A stretch of 64,000 bases of DNA from Fictibacillus terranigra (GCF_030412265.1 NZ_JAUHLN010000001.1:1493023-1557022), one strand, 5' to 3'; positions 20,537 to 29,122 are shown, numbered from the stretch's first letter. Made by a program: numbers and translations. Notes: generated by a model from the letters alone, not told the origin.

Positions 20537-21160
20537 TGTGCGTGAGAAAATTAACCCAAAACGTTGTTTTCCTATTGACCTTAAATTGTTTTCTACCAGA
20601 AGTTTATCTTTCGCCGCACGAGCATAAAGGGGGCGAATGGTTAAACAATCCAGAACTTAGTATTCACGTCCGAAGTAGCTGACTTCCCGCTCACCCATCT
20701 GTTTCTACAAGTAGGGGGTGGACAGTATAACGGACGGGATCAAGTCGATTGACCTTATGATAAGAAAGGGCCAGATTGTTGAGGAACTCATTCTCAAAAT
20801 GAATCATTGGAAATTATTATTAAAATTTTTTGAACATATCTTATTCCAGAAAAGGGCGCTTTCCTGTAACAAGGAACAGCGTTTTTTTAATTTTAGGGCC
20901 AGAATGTTGCAGGAAAACTTTCGAAAACAATAGGTCTCAGATTGTGAAGGTTTGTGCTTAAACCGGCGTATGCAGGTTAGCTAACAATTAGTATCATAAA
21001 ATAAAGGAATTTGGATTTTAGTAAAGAAAGAATAAATTTAGAAAAATGCAAGGGTGGAATAGGGCTTCGGAACGAAACTGGTTACAGATTGGTTCATTTG
21101 GAATACGGTGGGGGAAATTCACATATATTTTTGATTCACGATGATAGGGGGAATATACCA
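20537..21160. other. Gap with IS110-end remnants and a repeat fragment
   Basis: No gene. Bases 20701-20740 and 20765-20787 repeat the non-coding ends next to the IS110 remnant at 55.3-56.0 kb. A related GGGCCAGAATGTTG word is at about 20896. A part-C-like repeat fragment (TGCAGGTTAGCTAAC) is at 20945-20985. Confidence 0.5.
20700..20790. mobile_element. IS110-end remnant without transposase
   Basis: TTTCTACAAGTAGG, then GGTGGACAGTATAACGGACG, and 30 bases later GGGCCAGATTGTTGAGGAAC. The same words in the same order occur at 55857-56010 beside an IS110 transposase fragment. Here the coding part is gone. Confidence 0.6.
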
Positions 21161-22156
21161 ATGAAAAAGCGAGCAATTGGTCATAACGGTCCACTGGTTT
21201 CAGAGATTGGTCTCGGTTGTATGGGGATGTCATGGCTATATGGTAATGCTGATCGAAGCGAAAGCATTGCAACAATTCACGCGGCACTTGAGGAAGGCAT
21301 TACACTCTTTGATACAGGTGATTTCTATGGCGATGGACACAATGAATTACTTCTACGTGAAGCCTTTCAAGGAATCCAACGGGAAAATGCGTTCATTTCA
21401 GTAAAATTCGATGGCAAGCTACACTCTCATGGCAAGGGTCATCGGGAGAGTGATAACCACCCTCATACAGTTAAGAATTTCCTTGAGGATACCCTACTGC
21501 GCCTAGGTGTTGAATACATCGATCTTTATCAACCAGGAACAGCCTGCATCGATCCAAACATACCAATCGAGGAAACGGTTGGTGCAATTGCCGATATGGT
21601 AAAGAAGGGATATGTGCGTTACATTGGTCTTTCTGAAGTAGGAGTAGATACAATTCGTCGCGCACACACTGTACATCCTATTAGTTGGCTGCAAATGGAA
21701 TACTCACTATTTAATCGGAGCATCGAATCAATTATCTTGCCAACTCTACGGGAATTAGGTATTTCTCTTTCGGCTTATGGTGTTCTCTCAAGAGGTTTAT
21801 TGAGCGGTACATGGTCAAAAGATCGGGTTCTAGGTTTGGATGATAAACGCAGTAATGGTCCACGGTTTGCCAACGAAAATATTGAAAAAAATTTAGCCCT
21901 TGTAGAGGCTTTGCGTGAAATTGCTGAAGAAAAGCAAGCAACCATTGCGCAGATTGCTGTCGCGTGGGTTTTATCCAAGGGTGAGGATGTTATCCCATTG
22001 GTTGGGGCAAGAAAGCAATCACAACTACAGGATTCACTAGGTGCAGTTGACATGAACTTAAGTTCAAACGATCTTTTACGAATTGAAGAAGCAGTACCTC
22101 CAGAGCTTGTCGCCGGCGAATACTTCCCTGTACCACGGCAAAAATGGTTCGTTTAG
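21161..22156 (+). CDS. Aldo/keto reductase
   Basis: 331 residues from ATG 21161 behind AGGGGGAATA; the frame upstream to 21011 has no start signal and looks non-coding. It shows the family start VSEIGLGCMGMSWLYG, the catalytic Asp and Tyr in LFDTGDFYG, the Lys in ISVKFDG and the NADPH-binding end PLVGARKQSQLQDSLGA. The usual catalytic His position reads LYQPGTA, as in a subset of AKR proteins where His is replaced. It reduces aldehydes or ketones with NADPH, substrate unknown. It is followed directly by a copy of a second repeat family. Confidence 0.87.
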   Translation: MKKRAIGHNGPLVSEIGLGCMGMSWLYGNADRSESIATIHAALEEGITLFDTGDFYGDGHNELLLREAFQGIQRENAFISVKFDGKLHSHGKGHRESDNHPHTVKNFLEDTLLRLGVEYIDLYQPGTACIDPNIPIEETVGAIADMVKKGYVRYIGLSEVGVDTIRRAHTVHPISWLQMEYSLFNRSIESIILPTLRELGISLSAYGVLSRGLLSGTWSKDRVLGLDDKRSNGPRFANENIEKNLALVEALREIAEEKQATIAQIAVAWVLSKGEDVIPLVGARKQSQLQDSLGAVDMNLSSNDLLRIEEAVPPELVAGEYFPVPRQKWFV

Positions 22157-22205
22157 GGTGCATTTCTTCAAGAAGGAGAAACGGATCTTTTTATTGAATT
22201 AACAT
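22155..22205 (+). repeat. GTGCATTTCTTC repeat family, copy 1
   Basis: AGGGTGCATTTCTTCAAGAAGGAGAA, with a diverged right arm and a T-run. It starts at the stop of the aldo/keto reductase. Confidence 0.6.
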
Positions 22206-22284
22206 AGAGATTAAGAAGTCAAGAGCGTTTTGACTGCTCTTCTTCCAGATAAACAAATTTATTATGGTGAAGAGGATAATTAAA

Positions 22285-22713
22285 ATGGAGACAAGTAATA
22301 AAGTAACAATAACGGTAGAAACCACAGTTCATAAGCCGGTTGCAGAAGTTTGGAAAAACTGGACAGAGCCACAGCATATAACAAAATGGAGTTATGCTTC
22401 TGACGATTGGCATGCGCCAAATTCAGAAAATGATTTAAGGGTTGGCGGGAGATTTCTTACAAGAATGGAAGCTAAGGACGGTAGTTTTGGATTTGATTTT
22501 GGTGGTGTTTATGATGATGTAAGAGAAAACGAGTTTATTTCTTACACTCTTGATGATGGAAGAAAAGTTACGATTTCTTTTATTAACCATGAAAATGAAA
22601 CTAAAGTAATTGAGACTTTTGAAGCAGAAGCCACCAATCCTATTGAAATGCAAGAAGCAGGTTGGCAGGCGTTTATGGACAATTTTAAAAAATACAGTGA
22701 AACGTTAAGTTGA
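22285..22713 (+). CDS. SRPBCC (AHSA1-type) domain protein
   Basis: 142 residues from ATG 22285 behind GAGGAT. It has the START-like fold signature: ITVETTVHKPVAEVWKNWTE, then HITKWSYASDDWHAP, LRVGGRF, and a C-terminal helix EAGWQAFMDNFKKYSE. AHSA1-type proteins bind hydrophobic ligands and often sit beside small regulators; none is here. A lone gene bracketed by two copies of the GTGCATTTCTTC repeat (22155 and 22740), so it has the same cassette-like setting seen elsewhere. Confidence 0.82.
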   Translation: METSNKVTITVETTVHKPVAEVWKNWTEPQHITKWSYASDDWHAPNSENDLRVGGRFLTRMEAKDGSFGFDFGGVYDDVRENEFISYTLDDGRKVTISFINHENETKVIETFEAEATNPIEMQEAGWQAFMDNFKKYSETLS

Positions 22714-22739
22714 ATCAATCAAAAAATAGTTTTATCTAT

Positions 22740-22790
22740 AATCGGGTGCATTTCTTCAAGAAGGAGAAGTGCACCTTTTTGTTGAAATTT
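22740..22790 (+). repeat. GTGCATTTCTTC repeat family, copy 2
   Basis: ATCGGGTGCATTTCTTCAAG, then AAGGAGAAGTGCACC and TTTTTGTTGAA. The arms GTGCA...TGCAC with the T-run look like a terminator. Further copies are at 22155 and 63728. Confidence 0.7.
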
Positions 22791-22820
22791 CTAGGGCTGT
22801 TACACAACTTATTGTAATTA

Positions 22821-23082
22821 TTGCTGAAAGCTCGCACTCCTAGGTCATTAGCTGATGCTGTTATAGGCACAGGATTCCTGCATAACAAAAAACATTTAAA
22901 GTCTGCACTTTCTAGAGTAAATATCCTGAGTACACATTGTCGAGATATTAGACGATTTGAAGCTCCAACAATAGATATCTGGCTACGTGGCATTAGGAAG
23001 GCTGCATGGTCATACTGAGAGTCTCGCTCCATGGGATGTTGCTTCTTCTGGACTCATTGCTCGTGAGGCGGGACCTGTATAG
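22821..23082 (+). pseudogene. Inositol monophosphatase family protein, C-terminal remnant
   Basis: The frame from 22821 reads LADAVIGTGFLHNKKHLKSA, and later RDIRRFEAPTIDIW. A neighbouring frame then continues GRLHGHTESLAPWDVASSGL and IAREAGPV to a stop at 23080-23082. IGTGF, DIRRFGA and PWDVAAG are successive landmarks of inositol monophosphatases. The N-terminal half with the metal-binding DP.DGT motif is absent and there is a frameshift, so it is dead. Confidence 0.68.
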
Positions 23083-23090
23083 CACAAACG

Positions 23091-23133
23091 TATACATGAC
23101 ATTTATCATACTTTGGACATGACACGTATGTCT
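23091..23133 (+). promoter_or_regulatory. Candidate DesR operator upstream of des
   Basis: ACATGAC occurs at 23094-23100 and 23117-23123, a 23-base spacing (about two helical turns). The second copy lies in an inverted repeat GACAT-GACACGT-ATGTC. DesR of B. subtilis binds two adjacent sites upstream of des. Position fits; the exact sites are inference. Confidence 0.45.
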
Positions 23134-23192
23134 TAAAAGGCCAGACTCCCATCTTTATACTTGAGTAGAACCAATGGGAGGGAAACATACTA

Positions 23193-24242
23193 ATGACAAA
23201 ACAAAAAAATGTTAACTTACGAAAACAAGTTGCCCCATATGAAAAACCGAATACGAAAAATAGTGTAGCACAGCTTATTAATACGCTTGTTCCATTTTTT
23301 CTATTGTGGTACCTGGCTTACGAAAGCCTGTCCATTTCCTATTTCATCGCTTTGCCATTAACGATTATTGGTGCCGGCTTTTTGACACGGATCTTTATTA
23401 TTTTTCATGATTGCTGCCACCATTCATTCTTTAAAAATCGGAAAGCAAACAAAATAGTGGGTACGATTACAGGTATCCTTACTTTATTCCCGTATCACCA
23501 ATGGCAGCATGAGCATAACATCCATCACGCTACAAGCAGTAATTTAAATAAACGCGGTACAGGTGACATTTGGATCCTCACGGTAGACGAGTATTTAGCT
23601 GCATCTTTTTGGACGCGCATCGCTTATCGGTTGTACCGAAATCCGATAATTATGTTTGGTCTTGGTCCGATTTACGTGTTTCTCATTTCAAATCGCTTTA
23701 ACCGAAAAGGAGCAAGATCCAAAGAACGCATAAATTTATATATTACGAACCTTTCTATAGCTGCATTGGCCGCATTGCTTTGCTCGACCATCGGCTGGGA
23801 AGCATTCTTGCTTGTTCAAGGTCCTATTTTCTTCGTATCGGGTGTTGCGGGCATTTGGCTGTTCTATGTACAGCATCAGTTTGAAGACTCTTATTTTGAA
23901 AAAGACGAAGATTGGGATTATGTGAAAGCCGCTATGGATGGGAGCTCTTACTACAAGCTTCCGAAAGTCTTGCAATGGCTAACAGGCAATATTGGATTTC
24001 ATCATATTCATCACTTAAGCCCAAGGGTGCCAAATTATCACTTGGAAGATGTTCATAATATTGATTCAACTTTTCAAAATGTACAAACGATCACGCTTAC
24101 TTCAAGTGTTCGTTCCCTGGGATTCCGCCTTTGGGATGAGGAGAGCAGAACCTTTGTCAGCTTTAAAGGTATTCAAAGGATAGAAGCAAAAAAGAATAAT
24201 GCGAGAGCGGCCCGTTTAAAATCAAGTTTGAGCGGCCGATAA
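23193..24242 (+). CDS. des: Membrane fatty-acid desaturase
   Basis: 349 residues from ATG 23193 behind GGGAGGG. Three di-iron histidine boxes are present: HDCCHHSFF, HEHNIHHATS and HHIHH (FHHIHHLSPRVPNYHLE). Four to six hydrophobic spans are arranged around them. It introduces a cis double bond into acyl chains of membrane lipids, restoring fluidity after cold shock. It is immediately followed by a terminator and then its own two-component system, in the same order as B. subtilis des-desK-desR. Intact. Confidence 0.92.
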   Translation: MTKQKNVNLRKQVAPYEKPNTKNSVAQLINTLVPFFLLWYLAYESLSISYFIALPLTIIGAGFLTRIFIIFHDCCHHSFFKNRKANKIVGTITGILTLFPYHQWQHEHNIHHATSSNLNKRGTGDIWILTVDEYLAASFWTRIAYRLYRNPIIMFGLGPIYVFLISNRFNRKGARSKERINLYITNLSIAALAALLCSTIGWEAFLLVQGPIFFVSGVAGIWLFYVQHQFEDSYFEKDEDWDYVKAAMDGSSYYKLPKVLQWLTGNIGFHHIHHLSPRVPNYHLEDVHNIDSTFQNVQTITLTSSVRSLGFRLWDEESRTFVSFKGIQRIEAKKNNARAARLKSSLSGR

Positions 24243-24249
24243 CAAATAA

Positions 24250-24298
24250 AGTCCTGAAAGCAAGGATCCAACCCTTGTTTTCAGGACTCCATTTTTTG
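24250..24298 (+). terminator. Terminator between des and desKR
   Basis: AGTCCTGAAAGCAAGG pairs with CCCTTGTTTTCAGGACT, then CCATTTTTTG. Very strong stem. Confidence 0.88.
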
Positions 24299-24358
24299 TT
24301 AAAACGCAATTGTGATAAGATAGCAATAGGAATTCAACACCGCAAAAGAGGTTTCAAT

Positions 24359-25486
24359 ATGAAAAAGATATATAAGCTGTTTCAGAGAAATACAGGGATT
24401 TCTCCGTATGTTTGGAGCGTTTTTAGTATTTTGCCGTTCTATTTTATTTTTCAATCGTCGTCCACGAAATCTGTTGTGGTGGGTATTTTGCTTACCATTT
24501 TATTCTTTATCACTTATCGTTTTGCTTTCATATCAAAAGGGTGGCCTGTTTATGTATGGGCTTGCATTCTTATTGCCATATCGATTACCATGACAAGCCT
24601 TTTTAACTATGTTTATTTTGCGTTTTTTCTTGCTTATTTTATTGGTAATATAAAAGAGCGAATTCCTTTTATTTCCTTATATATTATTCATCTCGTCAGC
24701 ACGACCGTCTCTTTTAACTTCAACATCGTTTTTCAAGATGATCAGTTCTTAAAACAATTGCCTTTTATCATCATCATTTGGATCAGTATCATCCTCATGC
24801 CTTTCAGTTTATATAACCGAAAAAAGCGCGAGCAGCTGGAAGAACAATTGCAAGACGCGAATTCCGTACTGGTAAAACAGGAGGAACGCCAGCGGATTGC
24901 CCGTGATCTACACGATACTTTAGGACAAAAACTTTCATTGATCGGGCTGAAAAGCGATTTGGCCAGAAAGTTAGTTGAAAAAGACCCCGAGCAGGCTCGT
25001 TCTCAATTGAATGACGTACAGCAGACCGCTAGAACAGCACTGAACGAAGTCCGGAAAATGGTGTCTCAAATGCGAGGCATTCGATTAGAAGAGGAACTCA
25101 TCAACGTGAAACAAATACTTAAAGCTGCGCAAATTGAATATGTAGGTGAACAAAAACTAAACCTCACGAATGTTTCCCTGCTGACTGAAAATATTTTGAG
25201 CATGTGTTTAAAAGAAGCGGTAACCAATGTCGTAAAACACAGTGGCGCCACAACCTGTTTTATCTCCATCAAACAATCGTTAAACGAAATTATAATTTCC
25301 ATAAGGGATAACGGTGCAGGAATAAGAGTAGATGAAGATATGACAAAAGGCCACGGACTACTAGGAATAAAAGAACGGCTTGAGTTTGTCAACGGACGTC
25401 TGGAGCTCCTTTCGGAGGAGGGGACGACGTTAATCATTCACGTGCCGAATGCCATAAAATCCGCTGAAAAGGAGGGAGACAAATGA
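24359..25486 (+). CDS. desK: Thermosensing histidine kinase DesK
   Basis: 375 residues from ATG 24359 behind AAGAGG; the frame upstream to 24275 overlaps the terminator. The N-terminal 150 residues hold four to five membrane spans. These are followed by a coiled linker (KKREQLEEQLQDANSVLVKQ), the HisKA_3 phospho-acceptor His at about residue 185 (ARDLHDTLGQKLS) and the ATPase domain with N-box CLKEAVTNVVKHSGA and G-boxes RDNGAGI and GHGLLGIKER. DesK senses membrane thickness on cooling and switches from DesR phosphatase to kinase. The stop overlaps the desR start by 4 bases. Confidence 0.92.
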   Translation: MKKIYKLFQRNTGISPYVWSVFSILPFYFIFQSSSTKSVVVGILLTILFFITYRFAFISKGWPVYVWACILIAISITMTSLFNYVYFAFFLAYFIGNIKERIPFISLYIIHLVSTTVSFNFNIVFQDDQFLKQLPFIIIIWISIILMPFSLYNRKKREQLEEQLQDANSVLVKQEERQRIARDLHDTLGQKLSLIGLKSDLARKLVEKDPEQARSQLNDVQQTARTALNEVRKMVSQMRGIRLEEELINVKQILKAAQIEYVGEQKLNLTNVSLLTENILSMCLKEAVTNVVKHSGATTCFISIKQSLNEIIISIRDNGAGIRVDEDMTKGHGLLGIKERLEFVNGRLELLSEEGTTLIIHVPNAIKSAEKEGDK

Positions 25487-26082
25487 TTCGGATAGTCATT
25501 GCAGAAGACCAGCAAATGATGTTGGGGGCACTGGGTCTGCTGCTTAATTTGGAAGAGGATATGGAAGTGGTCGGAAAGGCAAGTGACGGAGAAAAAGCGA
25601 TTTCGCTTGTCCATCAGCATCAACCGGACATTTGTATCATGGATATTGAAATGCCAGTAAAAACGGGGCTTGAAGCAGCAGAAGAACTAAAAGAATCAGG
25701 TTCCAAAGTGATAATTTTAACGACATTCGCTCGTTCAGGATATTTCCAGCGGGCCGTAAAGGCGGGGGTCAGAGGATATTTACTGAAAGACAGCCCAAGT
25801 GAAGAATTGGCAAGCTCCATCCGCAGTGTGATGGCAGGCAGGCGAATATATGCCCCTGAGCTTGTGGACGATGCATACAGTGAGGAGAACCCGCTTACTG
25901 ACCGTGAAAAAGAAGTATTGTCCCTCATTGCAGATGGGAAAAATACGAAGGAAATCGCCAATCAGCTGTCTATCAAAGCTGGAACGGTGCGAAACTATAT
26001 TTCAACGATATTAGAAAAACTCGAAGTCACCAATCGGATCGAAGCCATTACCCGTTTCCAGGAAAAAGGCTGGTTTAAATAA
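25483..26082 (+). CDS. desR: Response regulator DesR
   Basis: 199 residues. Its ATG overlaps the desK stop. The receiver domain has acidic residues in AEDQ and the phospho-acceptor Asp54 in CIMDIEMP, the same residue number as in B. subtilis DesR. The C-terminal LuxR/NarL-type HTH reads LTDREKEVLSLIADGKNTKE then IANQLSIKAGTVRNYISTIL. When phosphorylated it activates des transcription at the cold-induced promoter; repeats fitting its site lie upstream of des. Intact; a terminator at 26225-26254 follows. Confidence 0.92.
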   Translation: MIRIVIAEDQQMMLGALGLLLNLEEDMEVVGKASDGEKAISLVHQHQPDICIMDIEMPVKTGLEAAEELKESGSKVIILTTFARSGYFQRAVKAGVRGYLLKDSPSEELASSIRSVMAGRRIYAPELVDDAYSEENPLTDREKEVLSLIADGKNTKEIANQLSIKAGTVRNYISTILEKLEVTNRIEAITRFQEKGWFK

Positions 26083-26224
26083 GTTTTCCCGCACTTTATT
26101 GTGTTGTCCGTGACCAGTGTAATTTCATTGACAAAGTACTTATGGAGATGAATTAATGAATTTATCCTAATGCACAATTGCATCAAGAAGAGATTTCTTC
26201 ATTTCTTCTACAGGTGCAGAGAAA

Positions 26225-26254
26225 CCGATCTTCTGATAAGATCGGCTTTGTTTT
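26225..26254 (+). terminator. Terminator downstream of desR
   Basis: CCGATCTT-CTGAT-AAGATCGG then CTTTGTTTTG. Confidence 0.78.
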
Positions 26255-26858
26255 GCTTCGAAAACTTGTTTTATGTTAACCACCATGCTTATTTCACCCG
26301 TACTCGGTCGTGACCGAAAACATTATTTGAAACATCATTTGAAACATTCTTCCAAGGACCCCTTATTTGCCGGAACCAAGGGGAATGGCGGGGAATATCC
26401 ATCTCTTTGCACCGATACCATGCCTGCAGGTGAAAGGAATAGCAGGGGCTCGCTTTTCATGGACCAAAGAAGGTAAATATCAGGAACGTCAGTTAATTTA
26501 CATGGAGCTATCGGGAAGTTACAAATTTATTATGAGGTCCCTGACAAGAACGATTTTTGTAGGTGAACCACCCCATAAAGTAAAAGAAACAGCAAAAATT
26601 GTAAATAGAAGTGTTAAACGGTGCACTATCCACCATGAAGCCAAAAGTACCGTGTGAAGATATAGTTATCCGCTTGTTTAGACGGAGAATACTGTTCCTC
26701 TTCCAGCAACTGTGTAAGGAAAACATAGAGTGCCTGAACACAGTTTGTTGAGTGATACACAATCCATACACTAACATATAAAACAAATATGCAGCCGTTT
26801 ACAACGGTAAATAAACAAGCTGGTAACATAATAGTAGTTCATGTAACCAAGTCAACAA
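26255..26858. other. Gap, probably decayed coding sequence
   Basis: About 600 bases with short open frames in several phases (for example GSYKFIMRSLT at about 26510) and no start signals. It looks like a degraded gene, but I could not assign a family. Confidence 0.3.
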
Positions 26859-26908
26859 GCAAAACCCCGAATTCGGCCAAATAAGCCTGAATTCAGGGTT
26901 TTGCTTTG
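26859..26908. terminator. Strong inverted repeat, probable terminator
   Basis: AAAACCCCGAATTC pairs with GAATTCAGGGTTTT around a 14-base loop. It could act in both directions. Confidence 0.7.
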
Positions 26909-27070
26909 TGCCAAAGAGCGGGATAAAGCACGTTTTCCGGAAGGGGCCCCATCTTCCATTATCGTCTCCATATTTCTAAGAAAATTATAATTATACGATT
27001 GTTAATAGCAGATTTGTCAAATATTAATGGTTACGTTTTAAATATTTGGTTAAGGAGGGTCATTGGGCCA

Positions 27071-27262
27071 ATGGGGGCTGTTGAACGAAATGGATATCGG
27101 TTTGAACCAGAATATAGTGTAATCAACCAAAATGGCGGGATTCATGTATATAACAAAGGTGAGTATTTGGAAGAAATAAAATTTTCTTTTTCAGGAAAAT
27201 TTCCAAATCCTGATGAAATTGAAAAGTTAATTGATACCTACTGTAATCAGCGAGGGATTTGA
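27071..27262 (+). CDS. Small conserved Bacillus protein, YbxH-like
   Basis: 63 residues from ATG 27071; AAGGAGG lies 10-12 bases upstream, slightly far. The sequence starts MGAVERNGYRFEPEYSVINQ and ends in EIEKLIDTYCNQRGI. It reminds me of B. subtilis YbxH (DUF5370), a short soluble protein of unknown function; this is from memory and is moderate at best. No operon partner: the next unit starts with its own riboswitch. Confidence 0.6.
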   Translation: MGAVERNGYRFEPEYSVINQNGGIHVYNKGEYLEEIKFSFSGKFPNPDEIEKLIDTYCNQRGI

Positions 27263-27411
27263 TTTCTTTTGAAGGAAAAGGAAAAAATATTTCTGCACAC
27301 TGTGCATTAGGTTTGAAAATCTTAAAAATGATGAGACAGAGTTAAAGCAGTTATCATTTGACCTCTAATCCAGAACAAAATATACTGTGGTTAACAATAA
27401 AATATCCATCC

Positions 27412-27504
27412 TTTTTAAAGGGGAGTAGCTGTACAGCAAAGTCGTCAATACGGGTTTATCCTCGGCTTTGTTGGCAACAAATGTTGTTTGCGAGACCTTT
27501 ACCA
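27412..27504 (+). promoter_or_regulatory. yybP-ykoY manganese riboswitch
   Basis: The aptamer core words are all present and ordered: AAAGGGGAGTAGCTG at 27417-27431, GCAAAGTCGTCAATACGGG at 27436-27454, the second arm TCCTCGGCTTTGTTGGCAAC, and the closing GCGAGACCTTTACC at 27490-27503. P1 pairs AAAGG with CCTTT. The closing strand is also the 5' arm of the terminator that follows, so Mn2+ binding should hold it in P1 and allow read-through (the known ON mechanism). Usual targets are Mn exporters or TerC; here a 40-codon gene follows. Confidence 0.87.
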
Positions 27505-27528
27505 TTTTATTTGGTAAGGTCTTTTTTG
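27493..27528 (+). terminator. Riboswitch-controlled terminator
   Basis: AGACCTTTACCA and TGGTAAGGTCT form an 11-12 bp stem followed by TTTTTT. Its 5' arm overlaps the riboswitch P1 strand, the hallmark of transcriptional control. Confidence 0.87.
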
Positions 27529-27559
27529 GTTTATCAAATTCTTTGAATGGAGGTTATTG

Positions 27560-27682
27560 ATGTCTATAAAGAGAACAATCACAAATTACTTAAAGAAAGA
27601 GGGACTAATACTGTTGAAAAAGAAAGGAATTCCTCTCCTCAAAAAGGAGATTAACAAAAGAAGAGGTAAAAAAAGTAAATAA
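27560..27682 (+). CDS. 40-residue basic peptide under the Mn riboswitch
   Basis: ATG 27560 with TGGAGG 7 bases upstream, stop TAA 27680-27682. The start is MSIKRTITNYLKKEGLILLK; the rest is Lys-rich with a LLKKKGIPLLKKE core, giving an amphipathic, strongly basic peptide (pI well above 10 by eye). It is not a known MntP, TerC or P-type ATPase and too short to be a transporter. It is the first gene after the riboswitch terminator, and a lipoprotein gene follows 34 bases later, so both could be Mn-induced. I recognise no family. Confidence 0.55.
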   Translation: MSIKRTITNYLKKEGLILLKKKGIPLLKKEINKRRGKKSK

Positions 27683-27716
27683 CAAATGTAAATAAATATT
27701 ATGTGGAGGTTGTTTC

Positions 27717-28160
27717 ATGAAAAAATGGCTGTTTGTATTTACTGCCAGTATTATGTTAGTCCTTGGCGGATGTTCTTTCCTGGATGATACGAAAAAAACG
27801 GTAACGTATGCAAATGATGCAACGGATTATGTAAATGAAGCGACTACTTTTGGCAAAGAAGTCCCTTCTCTTGCCAAACAGGCGGTTGGGGATGAACAAG
27901 CAGCGCAAGAACTGGAGACAAAGCTGAAAGAGATGAAACAAAAGATTGAGACCTTTGATAAACTTGAAGCGCCGGAAATGGCTGCAGATCTGCACCAGCA
28001 AATGGTTGACCAAAATAAAAAAATTGAAGCGGGGATCGAAGTGTATTTAAATAATATCAGAGGCGGCAAACTCGATCCTTCTGTTCTGGAAAACACAGAA
28101 ATGTTTCAGTCCATCCAAGAAATAACAAGCATTATTGACCAAATTAAAAAACTATCATAA
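27717..28160 (+). CDS. Lipoprotein, DUF6376-like
   Basis: 147 residues from ATG 27717 behind TGGAGGT. A lipoprotein signal peptide (MKKWLFVFTASIMLVLGGC) has its lipobox Cys at residue 19. The mature part is almost all helical and charged, with a long heptad-like stretch (LETKLKEMKQKIETFDKL), as in DUF6376 proteins of Bacillus. It would be anchored on the outer face of the membrane. The function is unknown. It is possibly co-transcribed with the Mn-riboswitch peptide gene. Confidence 0.72.
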   Translation: MKKWLFVFTASIMLVLGGCSFLDDTKKTVTYANDATDYVNEATTFGKEVPSLAKQAVGDEQAAQELETKLKEMKQKIETFDKLEAPEMAADLHQQMVDQNKKIEAGIEVYLNNIRGGKLDPSVLENTEMFQSIQEITSIIDQIKKLS

Positions 28161-28605
28161 TAGGATGAAGCACATGTTCTATTTATGCCCGTTTGAAACG
28201 CCATTTCACCTCAAATGTTTTATAATGTCAGTACTTAAGAAAGATTAATGTACCTTATTCGTCTCCCTCAAATGGCTTCAATATTAACAATATCCAACAA
28301 GGCGAATAAATGCCAAACCCTTTATAAGAAATGACAAGTAACGAAACATTACAACAAATAGTACGAAATCAAAATAATCAACCTTAAAAAGGAAGGACCA
28401 GTACATAGTAGACATATTTGTACTGTCCTTTGTTTTCTATAAAAATGGAGAAAATCAGATCCGTGGGAACCAAAAAAAAGACGACCGCTTAATGATTCGT
28501 GAAACAGAAATAGAAATGCCGATTCCGGATATCCGGAAGATAGTGATGAAACGTGCATAGTTAGTGTCCCGACTAACCAGGCTTCTCCGTATTCCGTAAA
28601 ATTTA
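28161..28605. other. Gap with a terminator, no gene
   Basis: AAGGAC...GTCCTT at 28393-28430 with a TTGTTTTC tail is a terminator-like hairpin. No convincing frame is present. Confidence 0.5.
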
Positions 28606-28655
28606 ATCCCGGAAAAAATGAAACCACCCAAGAAAATCGCATCTTCGGGTGGTTT
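28606..28655 (-). terminator. Terminator for the minus-strand phosphoesterase remnant
   Basis: AAACCACCC and GGGTGGTTT pair across a 17-base loop. On the minus strand a CATTTTTTCC tail follows. Confidence 0.65.
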
Positions 28656-28985
28656 AGACTGCTTCCGTTGTTTTCTCTTTTTGATCTACAACCGACGTAA
28701 GGACAAGATTGTGAATCGTAATTTCCGGGCGGCTGCCCACGCGAATGTTTACTCCGTTCTGTACTAAGCCTTCACTAATATAAAACGGCTTACCGTGGTG
28801 TTGATGTAATCGCTTTACGATGTTCATCCGAATCAATTTCCCCAATTTAACAAGATGGTACGGCTTTGGCCAATTAATTTGACCTCCGTGAAAAATGGCC
28901 GGAAAGCAAGTAGTCAAAAGGGAAGTCTTCTATTTCTAGAACAATATTCGGATCATGCGTTAATACTAGATTGTATCCGTTCATA
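28654..28985 (-). pseudogene. Metallophosphoesterase, C-terminal fragment
   Basis: On the minus strand, one frame reads NLVLTHDPNIVLEIEDFPFD and YLLSGHF, then a single extra T shifts the frame, and it continues HGGQINWPKPYHLVKLGKLI to the end. LTHDP and SGHFHGGQ are the third and fourth metal motifs of YkuE-like membrane-associated phosphoesterases. The first half of the enzyme is missing on this strand. A matching middle segment lies next door on the opposite strand (29005-29122). Confidence 0.75.
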
Positions 28986-29004
28986 AGTAAAATGGATGTA
29001 AAAC

Positions 29005-29122
29005 AATGCAAAACGAAAATGATATACTCATGATTAACGGCAAGCAATTAAGCATTATTGGAATCGATGACTTTAGTACAAATCGAAGTGAAGCTCACAA
29101 ATCATATGAAGGATTATTTTAA
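29005..29122 (+). pseudogene. Metallophosphoesterase, middle fragment in opposite orientation
   Basis: On the + strand it reads NENDILMINGKQLSIIGIDD, then FSTNRSEAHKSYEGLF and a stop. This resembles the segment just before LTHDP in YkuE-like phosphoesterases, so it appears to be the same gene's middle part, inverted relative to the C-terminal piece at 28654-28985. Confidence 0.55.
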
